Counted from the first letter of the stretch, positions 1 through 8,811 are shown. The stretch is 64,000 nt of DNA from DATAOG01 sp963840925 (GCA_963840925.1 CAWJAY010000057.1:247656-311655); one strand, 5' to 3'. Made by a program: numbers and translations. The notes: generated by a model not told the origin, from the letters alone.

Positions 1-2
1 CG

Positions 3-287
3 CTGGCGACGCTGACCGCGGCGTCCTATCCGAAGCTGCTGGCGCCAGGCGAGAGCGTGCCGACGCTCGCGGTCGGCGCGGTCATGGCGGCCTACGACTG
101 GCCCGCCGACAGCCCGCGGAGCGCCAATGTCGAGCGCTTCGTCGACCATTTCTTCGCCGACTTCGAACGCCTGAAGCAGGCGCCCTACCATGCCAAATGG
201 CAGGAGGTCGACATCCGGGCGCCGCTGCCGGGCTGGCGCCGCCTGGAGGCGGCGCGCACCGGGCTCGACGAGCTCGAAAAGCGCTGA
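3..287 (+). CDS. TAXI-family TRAP transporter solute-binding protein, C-terminal part
   Basis: Open from the left edge, so the start lies outside the window; 94 codons remain before TGA. The tail carries the usual end of periplasmic TAXI binding proteins: a LAVGAVMAAYDW-type strand, the FVDHFFADFERLKQAPYH helix, then a KWQEVDI segment and a PGWRRLEAA ending. Such proteins deliver small carboxylates or amino acids from the periplasm to a fused DctQM membrane component. No membrane component is visible, so it may lie upstream. The ligand cannot be told from this piece. A secreted Calx-beta protein follows 18 bases later on the same strand. Confidence 0.75.
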   Translation: MATLTAASYPKLLAPGESVPTLAVGAVMAAYDWPADSPRSANVERFVDHFFADFERLKQAPYHAKWQEVDIRAPLPGWRRLEAARTGLDELEKR

Positions 288-305
288 GCGAAGGCCGCAG
301 CCGCC

Positions 306-1127
306 ATGCGCCCGCTCGCTCTGCTCGTGGTCGTCGGCCTGCTCGGCTGGCTGTCCGGGGCACCGGCGCATAGTGCGACCTTCGTGCTCGAGGGCGGCGA
401 GACCGTCGAGGGCACGATCGTAGACGCGACCCGCAACACGATCGTCATCCGTCGTGCCGTGGGCGGCATGCGGCAGCTCCCGGTCGCTCGGCTGGAGCGG
501 GTGCGGGTCACGTCCGCCGATGGCCAGACGCTGAGCGGCTGGTTCCGCGGCTGGCAGGACGGACGCACCGAGATCATGGTCGGCTCGGACGTGGTCTGGA
601 TCGAGGACGACCAGGTGGTCGAGCGGGCGTCCCTGGCCGGCCGCGCTCCGGCGCCGGACACGCCGGTGCCGCCGTCGGCGGCGCCTGCAGCGCCCGAGGT
701 CGCGGCCGCTCCGGTGGCGCCGGTACCGGTACCGCAGGAGGCGCCGGAGCCGGCGGCCGGCCCCGTATCCGCCGCGCCCCCGGCGGGCGACCTGCCGGTG
801 GTCAGCATCCGGACCGCGCCCGCGGAGGTGACCGAAGGCGCCGGCGAGATCGTGTTCACGGTCGAGCTTTCGCGGCCGGTCGATGAGCTGCTGGTTCTGA
901 TCTATTCGACGGTCGACGGCGCTGCCCAGGCCGGCAGCGACTACGCCGCCGGTCAAGGCATCCTGAGCCTGCCGGCGGGTACGACCAAGAGCGAGGTCCG
1001 GACCACCATCGTGGACGATAGCGAAGCCGAGGCCGAGGAGGAGTTCAATCTGTTCCTGGCGGCCAATCCGGAGCTGACCAAGATCCCGCAGCAGTGGACC
1101 CGGGTCACGATCCAGGACGACGACTGA
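306..1127 (+). CDS. Secreted protein with C-terminal Calx-beta domain
   Basis: 273 residues. A signal peptide is plain (MRPLALLVVVGLLGWLSG, cleavage near AHSA). Residues about 25-110 form a small beta-rich domain with EGGETVEGTI and a second copy of similar spacing (DGQTLSGWFRG), reminiscent of short SH3-like repeats. Residues 115-165 are a Pro/Ala linker. Residues 165-273 look like a Calx-beta domain: VTEGAGEIVFTVELS, an SDYAA turn, then DDSEAEAEEEFNLFL and a closing VTIQDDD. Calx-beta domains bind calcium or act as adhesive modules, so an envelope role is likely; the precise function is unknown. ATG start is 18 bases after the TRAP gene and converges on the kinase gene. Confidence 0.7.
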   Translation: MRPLALLVVVGLLGWLSGAPAHSATFVLEGGETVEGTIVDATRNTIVIRRAVGGMRQLPVARLERVRVTSADGQTLSGWFRGWQDGRTEIMVGSDVVWIEDDQVVERASLAGRAPAPDTPVPPSAAPAAPEVAAAPVAPVPVPQEAPEPAAGPVSAAPPAGDLPVVSIRTAPAEVTEGAGEIVFTVELSRPVDELLVLIYSTVDGAAQAGSDYAAGQGILSLPAGTTKSEVRTTIVDDSEAEAEEEFNLFLAANPELTKIPQQWTRVTIQDDD

Positions 1128-1150
1128 CGGACTCCGGGCCTCCCGGTACT

Positions 1151-1163
1151 GCCCGCTTCGGGC
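1151..1163. terminator. Weak hairpin between convergent genes
   Basis: GCCCG-CTT-CGGGC is a five-pair stem with a three-base loop followed by GCTTT. It sits in the 48-base gap between the convergent Calx-beta and kinase genes. It is short, so a terminator role is only possible. Confidence 0.25.
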
Positions 1164-1175
1164 GCTTTGACCGGC

Positions 1176-2471
1176 TCAGGCGGCCGGCATCGTGCCCTCC
1201 CGCAGCTGGCGGGCAACTTCCATGACCTCGGCCATGTCGCTGACGTAGTGGGCGTCCTTGATCAGCTCGCGCGCCAGCAGCAGAGCCGGCCGTTCGCAGG
1301 CTGCACGCCGCTGGCGATCCTCGATCTGCTCAAACTCGGGCGGGTGGCGGCGGCCGAGAATTGTGCGGACGATCGTGACTCCGGCGAAGCGGAGCGTGTC
1401 CTCGAAGATCCTGCGCATGTAGTCCGTCTGGGCAGTGCGCAGGGATTCCGCCCCGCTCGACCCCGCGAACAGCGCCGCCGGATAGGCGTCGCCGGCATGC
1501 GCGCTCCGCCAGAGATCGAGGAAGCGGTCGTGGAAACCCTGCCAGACCTGCTGCACGGTTTCGGCCAGCCAGCGTTCGTAGGCGTTCCGCGGGGCGTGGC
1601 TCGGAGCATGGCCCGCTTGGCTGAAATAACCGATCAGCAGATGCCCGATCAGGGTCCCGAGATCATAGCCGATCGGGCCGAACGAGGCGCACACCGGGTC
1701 GATCACCTTGGTGTCGGTCTCGGTCACCAGCACCGAGCCGGTGTGCAGGTTGCCGTGGATCAGCGCCTGATGATCGGTCATGAAGCTCTGCTTGAGCACC
1801 GAGACCGCCCGCTTGAGCGCATCGTCAAGCCGGATCGCGCGGGCGAGATCGTCGAGCTCAGGCGCGGTCCAGCGGTTCTGGGCCGCCTCATGATAGGGCT
1901 CGGTCAGGCCCAGATGCTCGGTCACGCGGCCGATCTCGGCATTGGCGCAGAAGAAGCCGATCCGTTCCCGCTTCTCGGCGGCGGCCATCGCGAGGTCCGA
2001 GGTCCGGAACAGGGTTTCGCTCAAGAACCTGGCGATCTGCTCGGCAAAGCGCGGATAGGTAGCACCCTTGATCATGCCGCGCCGGAGCGTGACGTGCGGA
2101 TGGAGGCGCTCCAGGATCAGCAGCGACTGCTCGGAATCGTAGTGCAGGACCCGCGGCACCAGGCCGGACGCGAAGCGCGCATAAAGGGTCAGCGCCGCCT
2201 CCTCGAAGCCGATGCGCTCGAGCGGCAGCTGCCATTGCCCGCCAAGATCCTGGGTACAGGGCAGCGCCTGCTTGACGCAGACGTCGCCGGCCGGCCCCTC
2301 GGCGAGGAAGACCGTGGCGAGGTCGCTGGCGGCGATCTTGTGGATCTGCCACAGCTGCGGCCGGCTGCCGAGCCGGGCCGCGATCTCGGGCAGGCTCGCG
2401 AGATAGCTGCCGAGCCGGTTCTCGGTCATCTCGCGATAGGCCATGGCACTGAAAGCCAACACCCGAACCAT
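1176..2471 (-). CDS. MtnK-like S-methyl-5-thioribose kinase family protein, altered active site
   Basis: 431 residues, full length for methylthioribose kinase, with the APH-kinase fold. N-terminal YREMTENRLGSYLASLP, the GDVCVKQALP lysine strand, and the HTGSVLVTETDTKVIDP region all match the family. The family makes S-methyl-5-thioribose 1-phosphate in methionine salvage. Two active-site positions differ: the catalytic loop reads HGNLHTGS where the family has HGDLHTGS, and the metal site reads DPVCA where the family has DPEFA. No mtnA or other salvage gene is adjacent. It may be a degenerate or repurposed kinase. The start could also be the ATG at 2444 or 2429; no strong ribosome site decides. 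Confidence 0.75.
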   Translation of the reverse strand: MVRVLAFSAMAYREMTENRLGSYLASLPEIAARLGSRPQLWQIHKIAASDLATVFLAEGPAGDVCVKQALPCTQDLGGQWQLPLERIGFEEAALTLYARFASGLVPRVLHYDSEQSLLILERLHPHVTLRRGMIKGATYPRFAEQIARFLSETLFRTSDLAMAAAEKRERIGFFCANAEIGRVTEHLGLTEPYHEAAQNRWTAPELDDLARAIRLDDALKRAVSVLKQSFMTDHQALIHGNLHTGSVLVTETDTKVIDPVCASFGPIGYDLGTLIGHLLIGYFSQAGHAPSHAPRNAYERWLAETVQQVWQGFHDRFLDLWRSAHAGDAYPAALFAGSSGAESLRTAQTDYMRRIFEDTLRFAGVTIVRTILGRRHPPEFEQIEDRQRRAACERPALLLARELIKDAHYVSDMAEVMEVARQLREGTMPAA

Positions 2472-2646
2472 CCCTTGTCAGGAGCAATGGCCCGGTCAAT
2501 CGACACCAAGCCCCGCGCCGAGGCAAGGCCGCCGGCGCGGTTTTCTACAGCCCGGATCTACATTTTCGCCCCGCGCCTGATCCCCGCGCGGGCGACCGCC
2601 GGCGCGTGTTACACCAGCAGTTCCGTGACGCTGCCGGTCAGCCGCG

Positions 2647-3084
2647 CTACTCCAGGATGAACAGCCCGGCGTTGTAGTCGTTGCTGTAGACCAGGCCCGC
2701 GGCGTCGACGAACACGTCGCAGGACTGGATCACCCCGGCGCGGTTGGGCCCGTGGTCGACCAGACGCGCCGGCTGTGGCGGCACGAACGCTGCGGTCTCG
2801 ACCGGGCGGTACTGGTCGCGGATGTCGAACACCCGGACCCCGGCGTTCTGGTAAGTGGCAAAGATCAGCTCCGAGCTGATCAGGCTGCCGGGCCGGTTCT
2901 CGTGGATATTGTGCGGGCCGAAGTGGCCGCCCTTGGCGACGTAGTCGGCCTCGGACAGAGTCGGAAAGGTCGAGATGCTGACCGGGTTCGCGGGCTCGCG
3001 GATGTCGAGCAGCCAGATCAGCTTGAGTCCGTCTTCCCGATGGTCCAGGACCGCCTCGTCGAGCACGACCAGCAGGTCGCGATC
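2647..3084 (-). pseudogene. LVIVD-repeat protein, 5'-truncated remnant
   Basis: About 140 residues matching the C-terminal half of LVIVD-repeat proteins (beta-propeller-like): LIWLLDIREPANPVSI, GGHFGPHNIHENRPG, GVRVFDIRDQYRPVE and a final SNDYNAGLFILE. The recognisable frame begins near ADRDLLVVLDEAVL at about 3084, and upstream of that the same frame becomes Arg/Ala-rich and non-coding in character, with no signal peptide or N-terminal repeats. The nominal GTG at 3066 is therefore unlikely to be a true start. The family is usually 400 residues or more. It looks like the surviving end of a gene cut by a deletion or rearrangement. Confidence 0.6.
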
Positions 3085-3388
3085 CGCCGCTGTTCGTCCG
3101 CCCCGAGCGGCGGACGGGCGAGCTGCTGCTGCGCTTCGAGCAGCTGGTGACGGGCGACGTCGGGCCGCTGAACATGACAGTCGAGGCCGGCAAGATCGAT
3201 CGGCGCTCCCTGCATGCTTGGCCTCCCGGTTCGGCCGGGCCGACCGGCGGGCTCCAAAGCGACGCGATGTCGCGTGCAGTGCAGCAAAAAGCGCCGTTGT
3301 ATCGACCGGTGGGGGTCGCTAAGTGTAGCGCCACTCAGCCGGGCGCCGGCACCCGGAAACCAATGATACGCCTCAGACGGACCGGAGC
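3085..3388. other. Gap with an unidentified coding remnant, no intact gene
   Basis: No complete gene fits here. On the + strand the frame starting at 3081 (DPPLFVRPERRTGELLLRF and on to about 3230) has codons ending almost always in G or C, as true genes of this organism do, but it has no start and decays before 3300. I do not recognise it. It abuts the truncated LVIVD gene at about 3084, so two gene fragments appear to be fused head to tail. The last ~90 bases would hold the cysD promoter, but no clear -35/-10 pair was found. Confidence 0.4.
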
Positions 3389-4183
3389 ATGGATCACCTC
3401 GACAGCCTCGAAGCCGAGAGCGTCTACCTTCTGCGCGAGGCGTTCGCCAAGCTCGACCAGCTGGCGATCCTGTGGTCGCTCGGCAAGGACAGCAACGTCG
3501 TCCTGTGGCTGACCCGCAAGGCCTTCCTCGGGCACGTGCCGCTGCCGGTGCTGCACGTCGACACCGGCAAGAAGTTCCCCGAGATGTACGCGTTTCGCGA
3601 GCGCTACAGCAAGGAATGGGGCCTGAAGCTGCTGGTCGAGCCCTGCCCGCCGATCGAGCAGATGGACCCGACCCTGCCGCCCGCCGCCCGCTCGGCGGCG
3701 CGCAAGACCGCAGGCCTGAACGGCGCGCTCGCCAGGCACGGCTTCCAGGGCCTGATCGCCGGCATCCGGCGCGACGAGGAGGGCACGCGAGCCAAGGAGC
3801 GCTACTTCAGCCCGCGCACCAAGGACAATCGCTGGGATCTCAAGGACCAGCCGCCCGAGTTCTGGAACCAGTACATGACGAGCTTCCCGCCCGGGACCCA
3901 CGTCCGGGTGCACCCGCTGCTGCACTGGAGCGAGATCGACATCTGGCGCTACACCCGGCGCGAGAACATCCCGTTGATCGATCTGTACTTTGCCAAGAAC
4001 GGCGAACGCTACCGCTCGCTCGGCGACCAGGACATCACCTTTCCGGTCGAGAGCGCTGCGGTGACGCTCGACGAGATCATCGCCGAGCTCGAGACGACCC
4101 GGGTCGCCGAGCGCAGCGGCCGCGCCATGGACCACGAGGCCGAGGATGCCTTCGAGCGCCTGCGCGCCCAGGGCTACATGTGA
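3389..4183 (+). CDS. cysD: Sulfate adenylyltransferase small subunit
   Basis: 264 residues, slightly short for CysD (about 300). It catalyses ATP + sulfate to adenosine 5'-phosphosulfate with the GTPase subunit CysN. The PP-loop ATP motif is SLGKDSNVVLWL near residue 30; LPVLHVDTGKKFPEMYAFR and IRRDEEGTRAKER are the family blocks, and HVRVHPLLHWSEIDIWRY near residue 175 is the substrate region. It is followed after 10 bases by cysNC and then cysQ, forming a sulfate activation operon. No APS or PAPS reductase is in the window, so the product might feed either cysteine synthesis or sulfation. Confidence 0.93.
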   Translation: MDHLDSLEAESVYLLREAFAKLDQLAILWSLGKDSNVVLWLTRKAFLGHVPLPVLHVDTGKKFPEMYAFRERYSKEWGLKLLVEPCPPIEQMDPTLPPAARSAARKTAGLNGALARHGFQGLIAGIRRDEEGTRAKERYFSPRTKDNRWDLKDQPPEFWNQYMTSFPPGTHVRVHPLLHWSEIDIWRYTRRENIPLIDLYFAKNGERYRSLGDQDITFPVESAAVTLDEIIAELETTRVAERSGRAMDHEAEDAFERLRAQGYM

Positions 4184-4193
4184 GACCGCGCGG

Positions 4194-6065
4194 ATGACCA
4201 GCGCAGGCGTCCGGCCCAAGCTCAAGATCGTGATCGTCGGCCACGTCGATCACGGCAAGTCGACGCTGGTCGGCCGGCTGTTCCATGACACGGGCTCGTT
4301 GCCCGACGGCAAGCTCGAGACGATCCGGGCGGTCTGCGAGCGGCGCGGCATGCCGTTCGAATGGGCCTTCCTGATGGACGCGCTCCAGGCCGAGCGCGAC
4401 CAGGGCGTGACCATCGACACCGCCCAGATCCAGTTCCACACCGATGCGCGCGACTACGTCATCATCGATGCCCCTGGCCACAAGGAATTCCTCAAGAACA
4501 TGGTCACCGGCGCGGCCAGCAGCGAGGCCGCGCTGCTGCTGATCGATGCCGAGGAAGGCGTGCGCGAGCAGTCCTACCGCCACGGCTACCTGCTCCACCT
4601 GCTGGGCGTCCGGCAGGTCGCGGTCGTGGTGAACAAGATGGATCTGGTCGGCTACAGCGCCGACCGCTTCGGCGCGGTCGCCGAGCAGTATCGCGGCTAT
4701 CTGGGCAGCCTGGGCGTCGAGCCGACCGGCTTCATCCCGATCTCGGCGCGCGAAGGCGACAACATCGTCGCCCGCTCGAAGGTCATGCCCTGGTATCAGG
4801 GCCCGACCGTGGTCAAGGCGCTCGATCAGTTCGCCCCGGGACCGGGCCAGCTCGACCGGCCGCTGCGCCTGCCGATCCAGGACGTCTACAAGTTCGACCA
4901 GCGCCGGATCCTGGCCGGCCGGATCGAATTGGGCCGGCTCGCGGTCGGCGACACGCTGCTGTTCTCGCCCTCCAACAAGACCGCCAAGGTCAAATCGATC
5001 GAGGCCTGGAGCGTGCCCGAGCAGCCGACCGAGGCCGAGGCCGGTCAGTCGGTCGGGATCACGCTGGATGAGCAGATCTTCGTCGAGCGTGGCGAGGTCG
5101 CATCGCATCCCGACCAGTCGCCGATCGAGAGCAACGTGTTCCGCGGCCGCCTGTTCTGGCTCGGCCGCAAGCCGCTGGCGGTCGGCAGTCGCTACACCTT
5201 GAAGCTGAATACCAGCGAGACCGAAGTCGTCGTGCAGTCGATCGAACGGGTCATCGACACCGGCGATCTGTCGTCCGGGCCGGCGGAGGCGGTCGAGCGC
5301 AACGCGGTCGCCGAGGTCGTGCTGCGGACCCGCGGCCTTCTCGCTTTGGATGAACATCGGAATAATTCTTCAACCGGCCGGTTTGTCCTGGTTGAGGACT
5401 ACGTGCCGGTCGGCGGTGGCATCATCTCGATGGAGGGCTACCCCGATCAGCGCGAATTGATCACCCGGCGGGCGACCAACATCACCGCCGTCGGCCACAC
5501 GGTCTCGCGCGAGGCGCGCGTGTTGCGCAACGGCCACAAGGGCGGCGTGCTCTGGTTCACCGGCCTGTCGGGCGCGGGCAAGTCGACGCTGGCGCTCGCG
5601 CTCGAGGCGCGCCTGTTCGCCAAGGGCTACCACGTCTACGTGCTCGACGGCGACAACGTCCGCGAGGGCCTGAACGCCAATCTCGGCTTCTCGCCCGAGG
5701 ACCGGGCCGAGAACATCCGCCGGGTGGGCGAGGTCGCAGGGCTGTTCGCGGATGCCGGGTTCGTGGTCATCAGCTCGTTCATCTCGCCCTATCGCGCCGA
5801 CCGCGAACGGGCGCGCAAGGCCGCCGGCGGCGCTTTCCACGAAGTCTATATCGAGGCGCCGCTCGATCTGTGCGAGCAGCGCGACCCGAAGGGGCTTTAT
5901 CGCCGCGCGCGAACCGGCGAGATCCCCGAGTTCACCGGCATCAGCTCACCTTACGAGCCGCCCGAGACCCCGGACATGGTGGTGCGTACCGACCGGCTGA
6001 GCGTGGAGGAATGCCTGAGCGAGCTTTCCGCTTACGTCGAGCGGGCCTTCGCCCCGGAGAGCTGA
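4194..6065 (+). CDS. cysNC: Bifunctional sulfate adenylyltransferase large subunit / APS kinase
   Basis: 623 residues from the ATG at 4194 (MTSAGVRPKLK), chosen over the longer frame because it clears cysD. The N-terminal GTPase shows GHVDHGKST, DAPGHKEFLKN and NKMDL, followed by EF-Tu-like beta-barrel domains to about residue 420. The C-terminal APS kinase begins near residue 445 with P-loop GLSGAGKST, then DGDNVREGLN and the SFISPYRADRERAR block. The fusion makes APS with CysD and phosphorylates it to PAPS. The gene lies 10 bases after cysD and 3 bases before cysQ, so the three are surely cotranscribed. Confidence 0.93.
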   Translation: MTSAGVRPKLKIVIVGHVDHGKSTLVGRLFHDTGSLPDGKLETIRAVCERRGMPFEWAFLMDALQAERDQGVTIDTAQIQFHTDARDYVIIDAPGHKEFLKNMVTGAASSEAALLLIDAEEGVREQSYRHGYLLHLLGVRQVAVVVNKMDLVGYSADRFGAVAEQYRGYLGSLGVEPTGFIPISAREGDNIVARSKVMPWYQGPTVVKALDQFAPGPGQLDRPLRLPIQDVYKFDQRRILAGRIELGRLAVGDTLLFSPSNKTAKVKSIEAWSVPEQPTEAEAGQSVGITLDEQIFVERGEVASHPDQSPIESNVFRGRLFWLGRKPLAVGSRYTLKLNTSETEVVVQSIERVIDTGDLSSGPAEAVERNAVAEVVLRTRGLLALDEHRNNSSTGRFVLVEDYVPVGGGIISMEGYPDQRELITRRATNITAVGHTVSREARVLRNGHKGGVLWFTGLSGAGKSTLALALEARLFAKGYHVYVLDGDNVREGLNANLGFSPEDRAENIRRVGEVAGLFADAGFVVISSFISPYRADRERARKAAGGAFHEVYIEAPLDLCEQRDPKGLYRRARTGEIPEFTGISSPYEPPETPDMVVRTDRLSVEECLSELSAYVERAFAPES

Positions 6066-6068
6066 GCC

Positions 6069-6827
6069 ATGGACCACCGCCACCTGTTACCTGAGATCGT
6101 CGCGCTGGCCGAGCGCGCCGGTGCGGTCATCCTCGAGCATTACCGCGAGGGCATCGAGGTGCGCGCCAAGGCGGACGCCTCGCCGGTCACGATCGCCGAC
6201 GAGGCGGCCGAGGCGGTGATCCTCGCGCGCCTGGCCGAGCTCTCCCCGGAGATCCCGGTGGTCGCCGAGGAGACCGTCGCCGGGGGCCACGTGCCCGAAC
6301 TCGGCCACGGTCGCTTCTGGCTCGTCGATCCGCTCGATGGCACCAAGGAGTTCCTGAGCCGGAACGGCGAGTTCACGGTCAACATCGCGCTGGTCGAGCA
6401 ACAGGCGCCGGTGCTCGGCGTGGTCCTCGCCCCGGCGCTCGACAAGGTCTGGTGGGGGGCGCTCGGCCAGGGCGCGATGACCCGGAACGGCGGCCCCGCG
6501 CGCGCCATTGCGGTCCGGCGCCGGCCGGCGAACGGCGCGGTCGCGGTCGCCTCGCGCTCGCACAGCGATGCCGAGACCGAGGACTTTCTCGACCGGGAAG
6601 GGATTGCCGAGCGGATCTCGGCCGGCAGCTCGCTCAAGTTCTGCCTGGTCGCCGAGGGCAAGGCCGACATCTATCCGCGCTTCGGCCCGACCATGGAATG
6701 GGACACCGCCGCCGGCCACGCGGTGCTGAGCGCCGCCGGCGGCCGGGTCACGACCCGCGACGGCGCCCCTTTCCTCTACCGCAAGCCCGGCTTTCGCAAT
6801 CCAGGCTTCATCGCCCGCGGCGCCTGA
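6069..6827 (+). CDS. cysQ: 3'(2'),5'-bisphosphate nucleotidase
   Basis: 252 residues, normal for CysQ. This inositol-monophosphatase-fold enzyme removes the 3' phosphate of PAP or PAPS, recycling the by-product of PAPS use. Metal-site motifs are clear: the EE of VVAEETV near residue 66, DPLDGTKEF near residue 86, and MEWDTAAGHA near residue 210. The ATG is only 3 bases after the cysNC stop. Its presence with a CysC domain supports flux through PAPS in this organism. A good intrinsic terminator follows. Confidence 0.93.
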   Translation: MDHRHLLPEIVALAERAGAVILEHYREGIEVRAKADASPVTIADEAAEAVILARLAELSPEIPVVAEETVAGGHVPELGHGRFWLVDPLDGTKEFLSRNGEFTVNIALVEQQAPVLGVVLAPALDKVWWGALGQGAMTRNGGPARAIAVRRRPANGAVAVASRSHSDAETEDFLDREGIAERISAGSSLKFCLVAEGKADIYPRFGPTMEWDTAAGHAVLSAAGGRVTTRDGAPFLYRKPGFRNPGFIARGA

Positions 6828-6844
6828 ATCGATCACCGGGACTC

Positions 6845-6870
6845 GCCTCCGACAGGGCAACGGAGGCTTT
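6845..6870 (+). terminator. Rho-independent terminator after cysQ
   Basis: GCCTCCG at 6845-6851 pairs with CGGAGGC at 6861-6867 around a nine-base loop, followed by TTTGC. It lies 18 bases after the cysQ stop and would end the cysD-cysNC-cysQ transcript. The T run is short, as is usual in GC-rich genomes. Confidence 0.6.
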
Positions 6871-7006
6871 GCAATCATCGGCCAGAGGCGTATTCAGCGC
6901 GGCATCGGGGGCTGCGATCGACCTTTGCCATGCCCACCCGCATGCGGCTGCTGATCGATAGCACCCGGCCGGCCGCTGGGTGGCGGCCCTCCGGTAGGCG
7001 CGTCCT

Positions 7007-8302
7007 GTGCTGAGGAGCCATCTGGTCCGGCTGGCGGCGGTGATTGCCGCCTCGGCAATTTTCCAGCTGTCGAACGGCGCGCTCGGCACCATTCTGCCGG
7101 TGCGCCTGGGCCTGGCGGCAGCGGGGGAGTTCGCGACCGGGCTGATCGCCACGGGCTATGCCGGCGGTTTCCTGGTCGGCTGCGTGATCGGCGCGCGCGT
7201 GATCCGCACGGTCGGGCACATCCGCGCCTTCGCGACCTTCGCCGCGACCGCCGCGGTCGCCTCGCTGCTGTTCGAGATCGCGCTCGACACAGCACTCTGG
7301 TTCGCGCTGCGCGTGGTCCACGGCATCTGCATCGCCGGTCTCTCGACCGTGGTCGACAGCTGGATCAACGACCGGACGCCGAACGCCGCCCGCGGCCGCG
7401 TGATCGCGCTGTACACGATCACGATCACGCTGGCGCTGACCGGCAGCCAGTTCCTGATCGGCCTGTTCGACGTCGCCTCGGCGGAGCTGATCATGGTCGT
7501 GAGCGGCCTGTTCTCGCTCGCCCTGATCCCGGTCTCGCTGACCCGTGCCGAGACCCCGGTCCAGCCCCAGGTGGTGAGCGTCAGCGTCCGCCATCTGTAT
7601 CGGGTCGCGCCGGTTGCCGCCGTCGGCTGCTTCGCGATCGGCTTCATGAACACCGCGGTCATGAACATCACGCCCTACTTCCTGAGCGAGGCGGCCGTGC
7701 CGGCGGCGACCATCGGGCTGCTGATGGCGATGATCCAGGCCGGCCGGCTCGGCCTGCAGTGGCCGGTCGGGCTGTTGTCCGACCTGATCGACCGGCGGCT
7801 GGTGATCCTCGGCGCCGCGGCCGCGATCGTTGTCATCATGCTGGCACTCGCCTTGATCGGCCCGGCCAAGGGGGCGGCGCTGCGCGGCGAAAGCGGCGAA
7901 TGGGTCCGGCTCGGCATCATCGCGCTGTTTTGTCTCTGGGGCGGCTTCGCGCTGACCCTCTACGCGGTGTGCGTCGCGCACGCTCAGGACCGGGGCACCC
8001 CGGGCGAGGCGGTGGCGCTGACGAGCTCGCTCCTGTTCGCCTGGGCGGCCGGCGCCACGATCGGCCCGCTGGTCGTGGGCATGGCGATGGAGCTGGTTGG
8101 CGAGCGGATGCTGTTCGTCACCTCGGCCGGCAGCGCCCTGCTGCTGGCGGCGTTCACCGCTTGGCGGCTGGCGCTGCGCGAGCGGCCACCGGCCGAGGAC
8201 CGCAGCGGCTTCGCGGGCGTGCCGATCACGAGCCCGGTGATCGCCGGGCGCGGCGCCGGCGCGCCGGTGCTGCCGAACGAGCGCATCCAGCCGGCCGGCT
8301 GA
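7007..8302 (+). CDS. MFS transporter, YcaD-like
   Basis: 431 residues with about twelve hydrophobic segments. Family features include FQLSNGALGTILPVRLGL at the first helix, a GYAGGFLVGC second helix, VHGICIAGLSTVVDSWIND and the ARGRVIALY loop between helices 4 and 5, and a C-terminal half starting near PYFLSEAAVPAATIGLL. This resembles the YcaD/UMF-type inner-membrane carriers of unknown substrate. GTG start at 7007; a short hydrophilic tail (residues 395-431) is Pro/Gly-rich. The stop is two bases from the convergent zur stop. Confidence 0.8.
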   Translation: MLRSHLVRLAAVIAASAIFQLSNGALGTILPVRLGLAAAGEFATGLIATGYAGGFLVGCVIGARVIRTVGHIRAFATFAATAAVASLLFEIALDTALWFALRVVHGICIAGLSTVVDSWINDRTPNAARGRVIALYTITITLALTGSQFLIGLFDVASAELIMVVSGLFSLALIPVSLTRAETPVQPQVVSVSVRHLYRVAPVAAVGCFAIGFMNTAVMNITPYFLSEAAVPAATIGLLMAMIQAGRLGLQWPVGLLSDLIDRRLVILGAAAAIVVIMLALALIGPAKGAALRGESGEWVRLGIIALFCLWGGFALTLYAVCVAHAQDRGTPGEAVALTSSLLFAWAAGATIGPLVVGMAMELVGERMLFVTSAGSALLLAAFTAWRLALRERPPAEDRSGFAGVPITSPVIAGRGAGAPVLPNERIQPAG

Positions 8303-8304
8303 CT

Positions 8305-8811
8305 TCAGACGGGCACTGGCAGCGGGTCACGGCGGCCGGCCGCGGCCGCCGTGCAGGCCTGACAGAGGCCGCGCACCTCGACAGTCTGGCGGGCGACGGC
8401 GAAGTCCTGGCTCGCCGCCTGCTCGGCGATGGCCGCCCGAATCGCGGAGGCCTCGAACTCGCGGACGGCGCCGCAGGCGTCGCAGATCAGGAAGTGGCCC
8501 TCGTGCGCGGCGTCCGGATCCGGACAGCCGACATAGGCGTTCAGGCTTTCGAGCCGGTGCACCAGGCCATGCGCGATCAGGAAGTCGAGCGCGCGATACA
8601 CGGTCGGCGGCTTCGCGGCGCCGGCCGCGCTGCCCAGCTCCTGCAGGATGTCATAGGCCTTGACCGCCGCATGGCCCTGCCAGACCAGCTCGAGCACCCG
8701 ACGGCGCAGCTCGGTCAGCCGCGCACCCCGCCGCATGCAGAGCACGGCCGCCTTGTGCAGCGCGTCGTCGACGCATCGCCCGTGGTCGTGCTGGCGGTCG
8801 CTAAGGTCCAC
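8305..8811 (-). CDS. zur: Fur-family regulator, probably Zur
   Basis: About 168 residues from the GTG at 8811 (VDLSDRQHDHGRCVDDAL), which matches alphaproteobacterial Zur N-termini; the frame is open further upstream but that part is Arg-rich and unlike the family. Winged helix: LTELRRRVLELVW, KPPTVYRALDFLIAHGLVHR. Metal sites: HEGHFLICDACGAVREF and the C-terminal GLCQACTAA CxxC pair, as in zinc-sensing Fur proteins. In the presence of zinc it would repress zinc uptake genes, none of which are in the window. The gene is divergent from the TrpB2-like gene; I saw no convincing Zur box between them. Confidence 0.8.
   Translation of the reverse strand: MDLSDRQHDHGRCVDDALHKAAVLCMRRGARLTELRRRVLELVWQGHAAVKAYDILQELGSAAGAAKPPTVYRALDFLIAHGLVHRLESLNAYVGCPDPDAAHEGHFLICDACGAVREFEASAIRAAIAEQAASQDFAVARQTVEVRGLCQACTAAAAGRRDPLPVPV

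Noticed and set aside
1167..2660. A long + strand frame opposite the MtnK-like gene
   Set aside because: Shadow of a well-conserved minus-strand gene; no family features.
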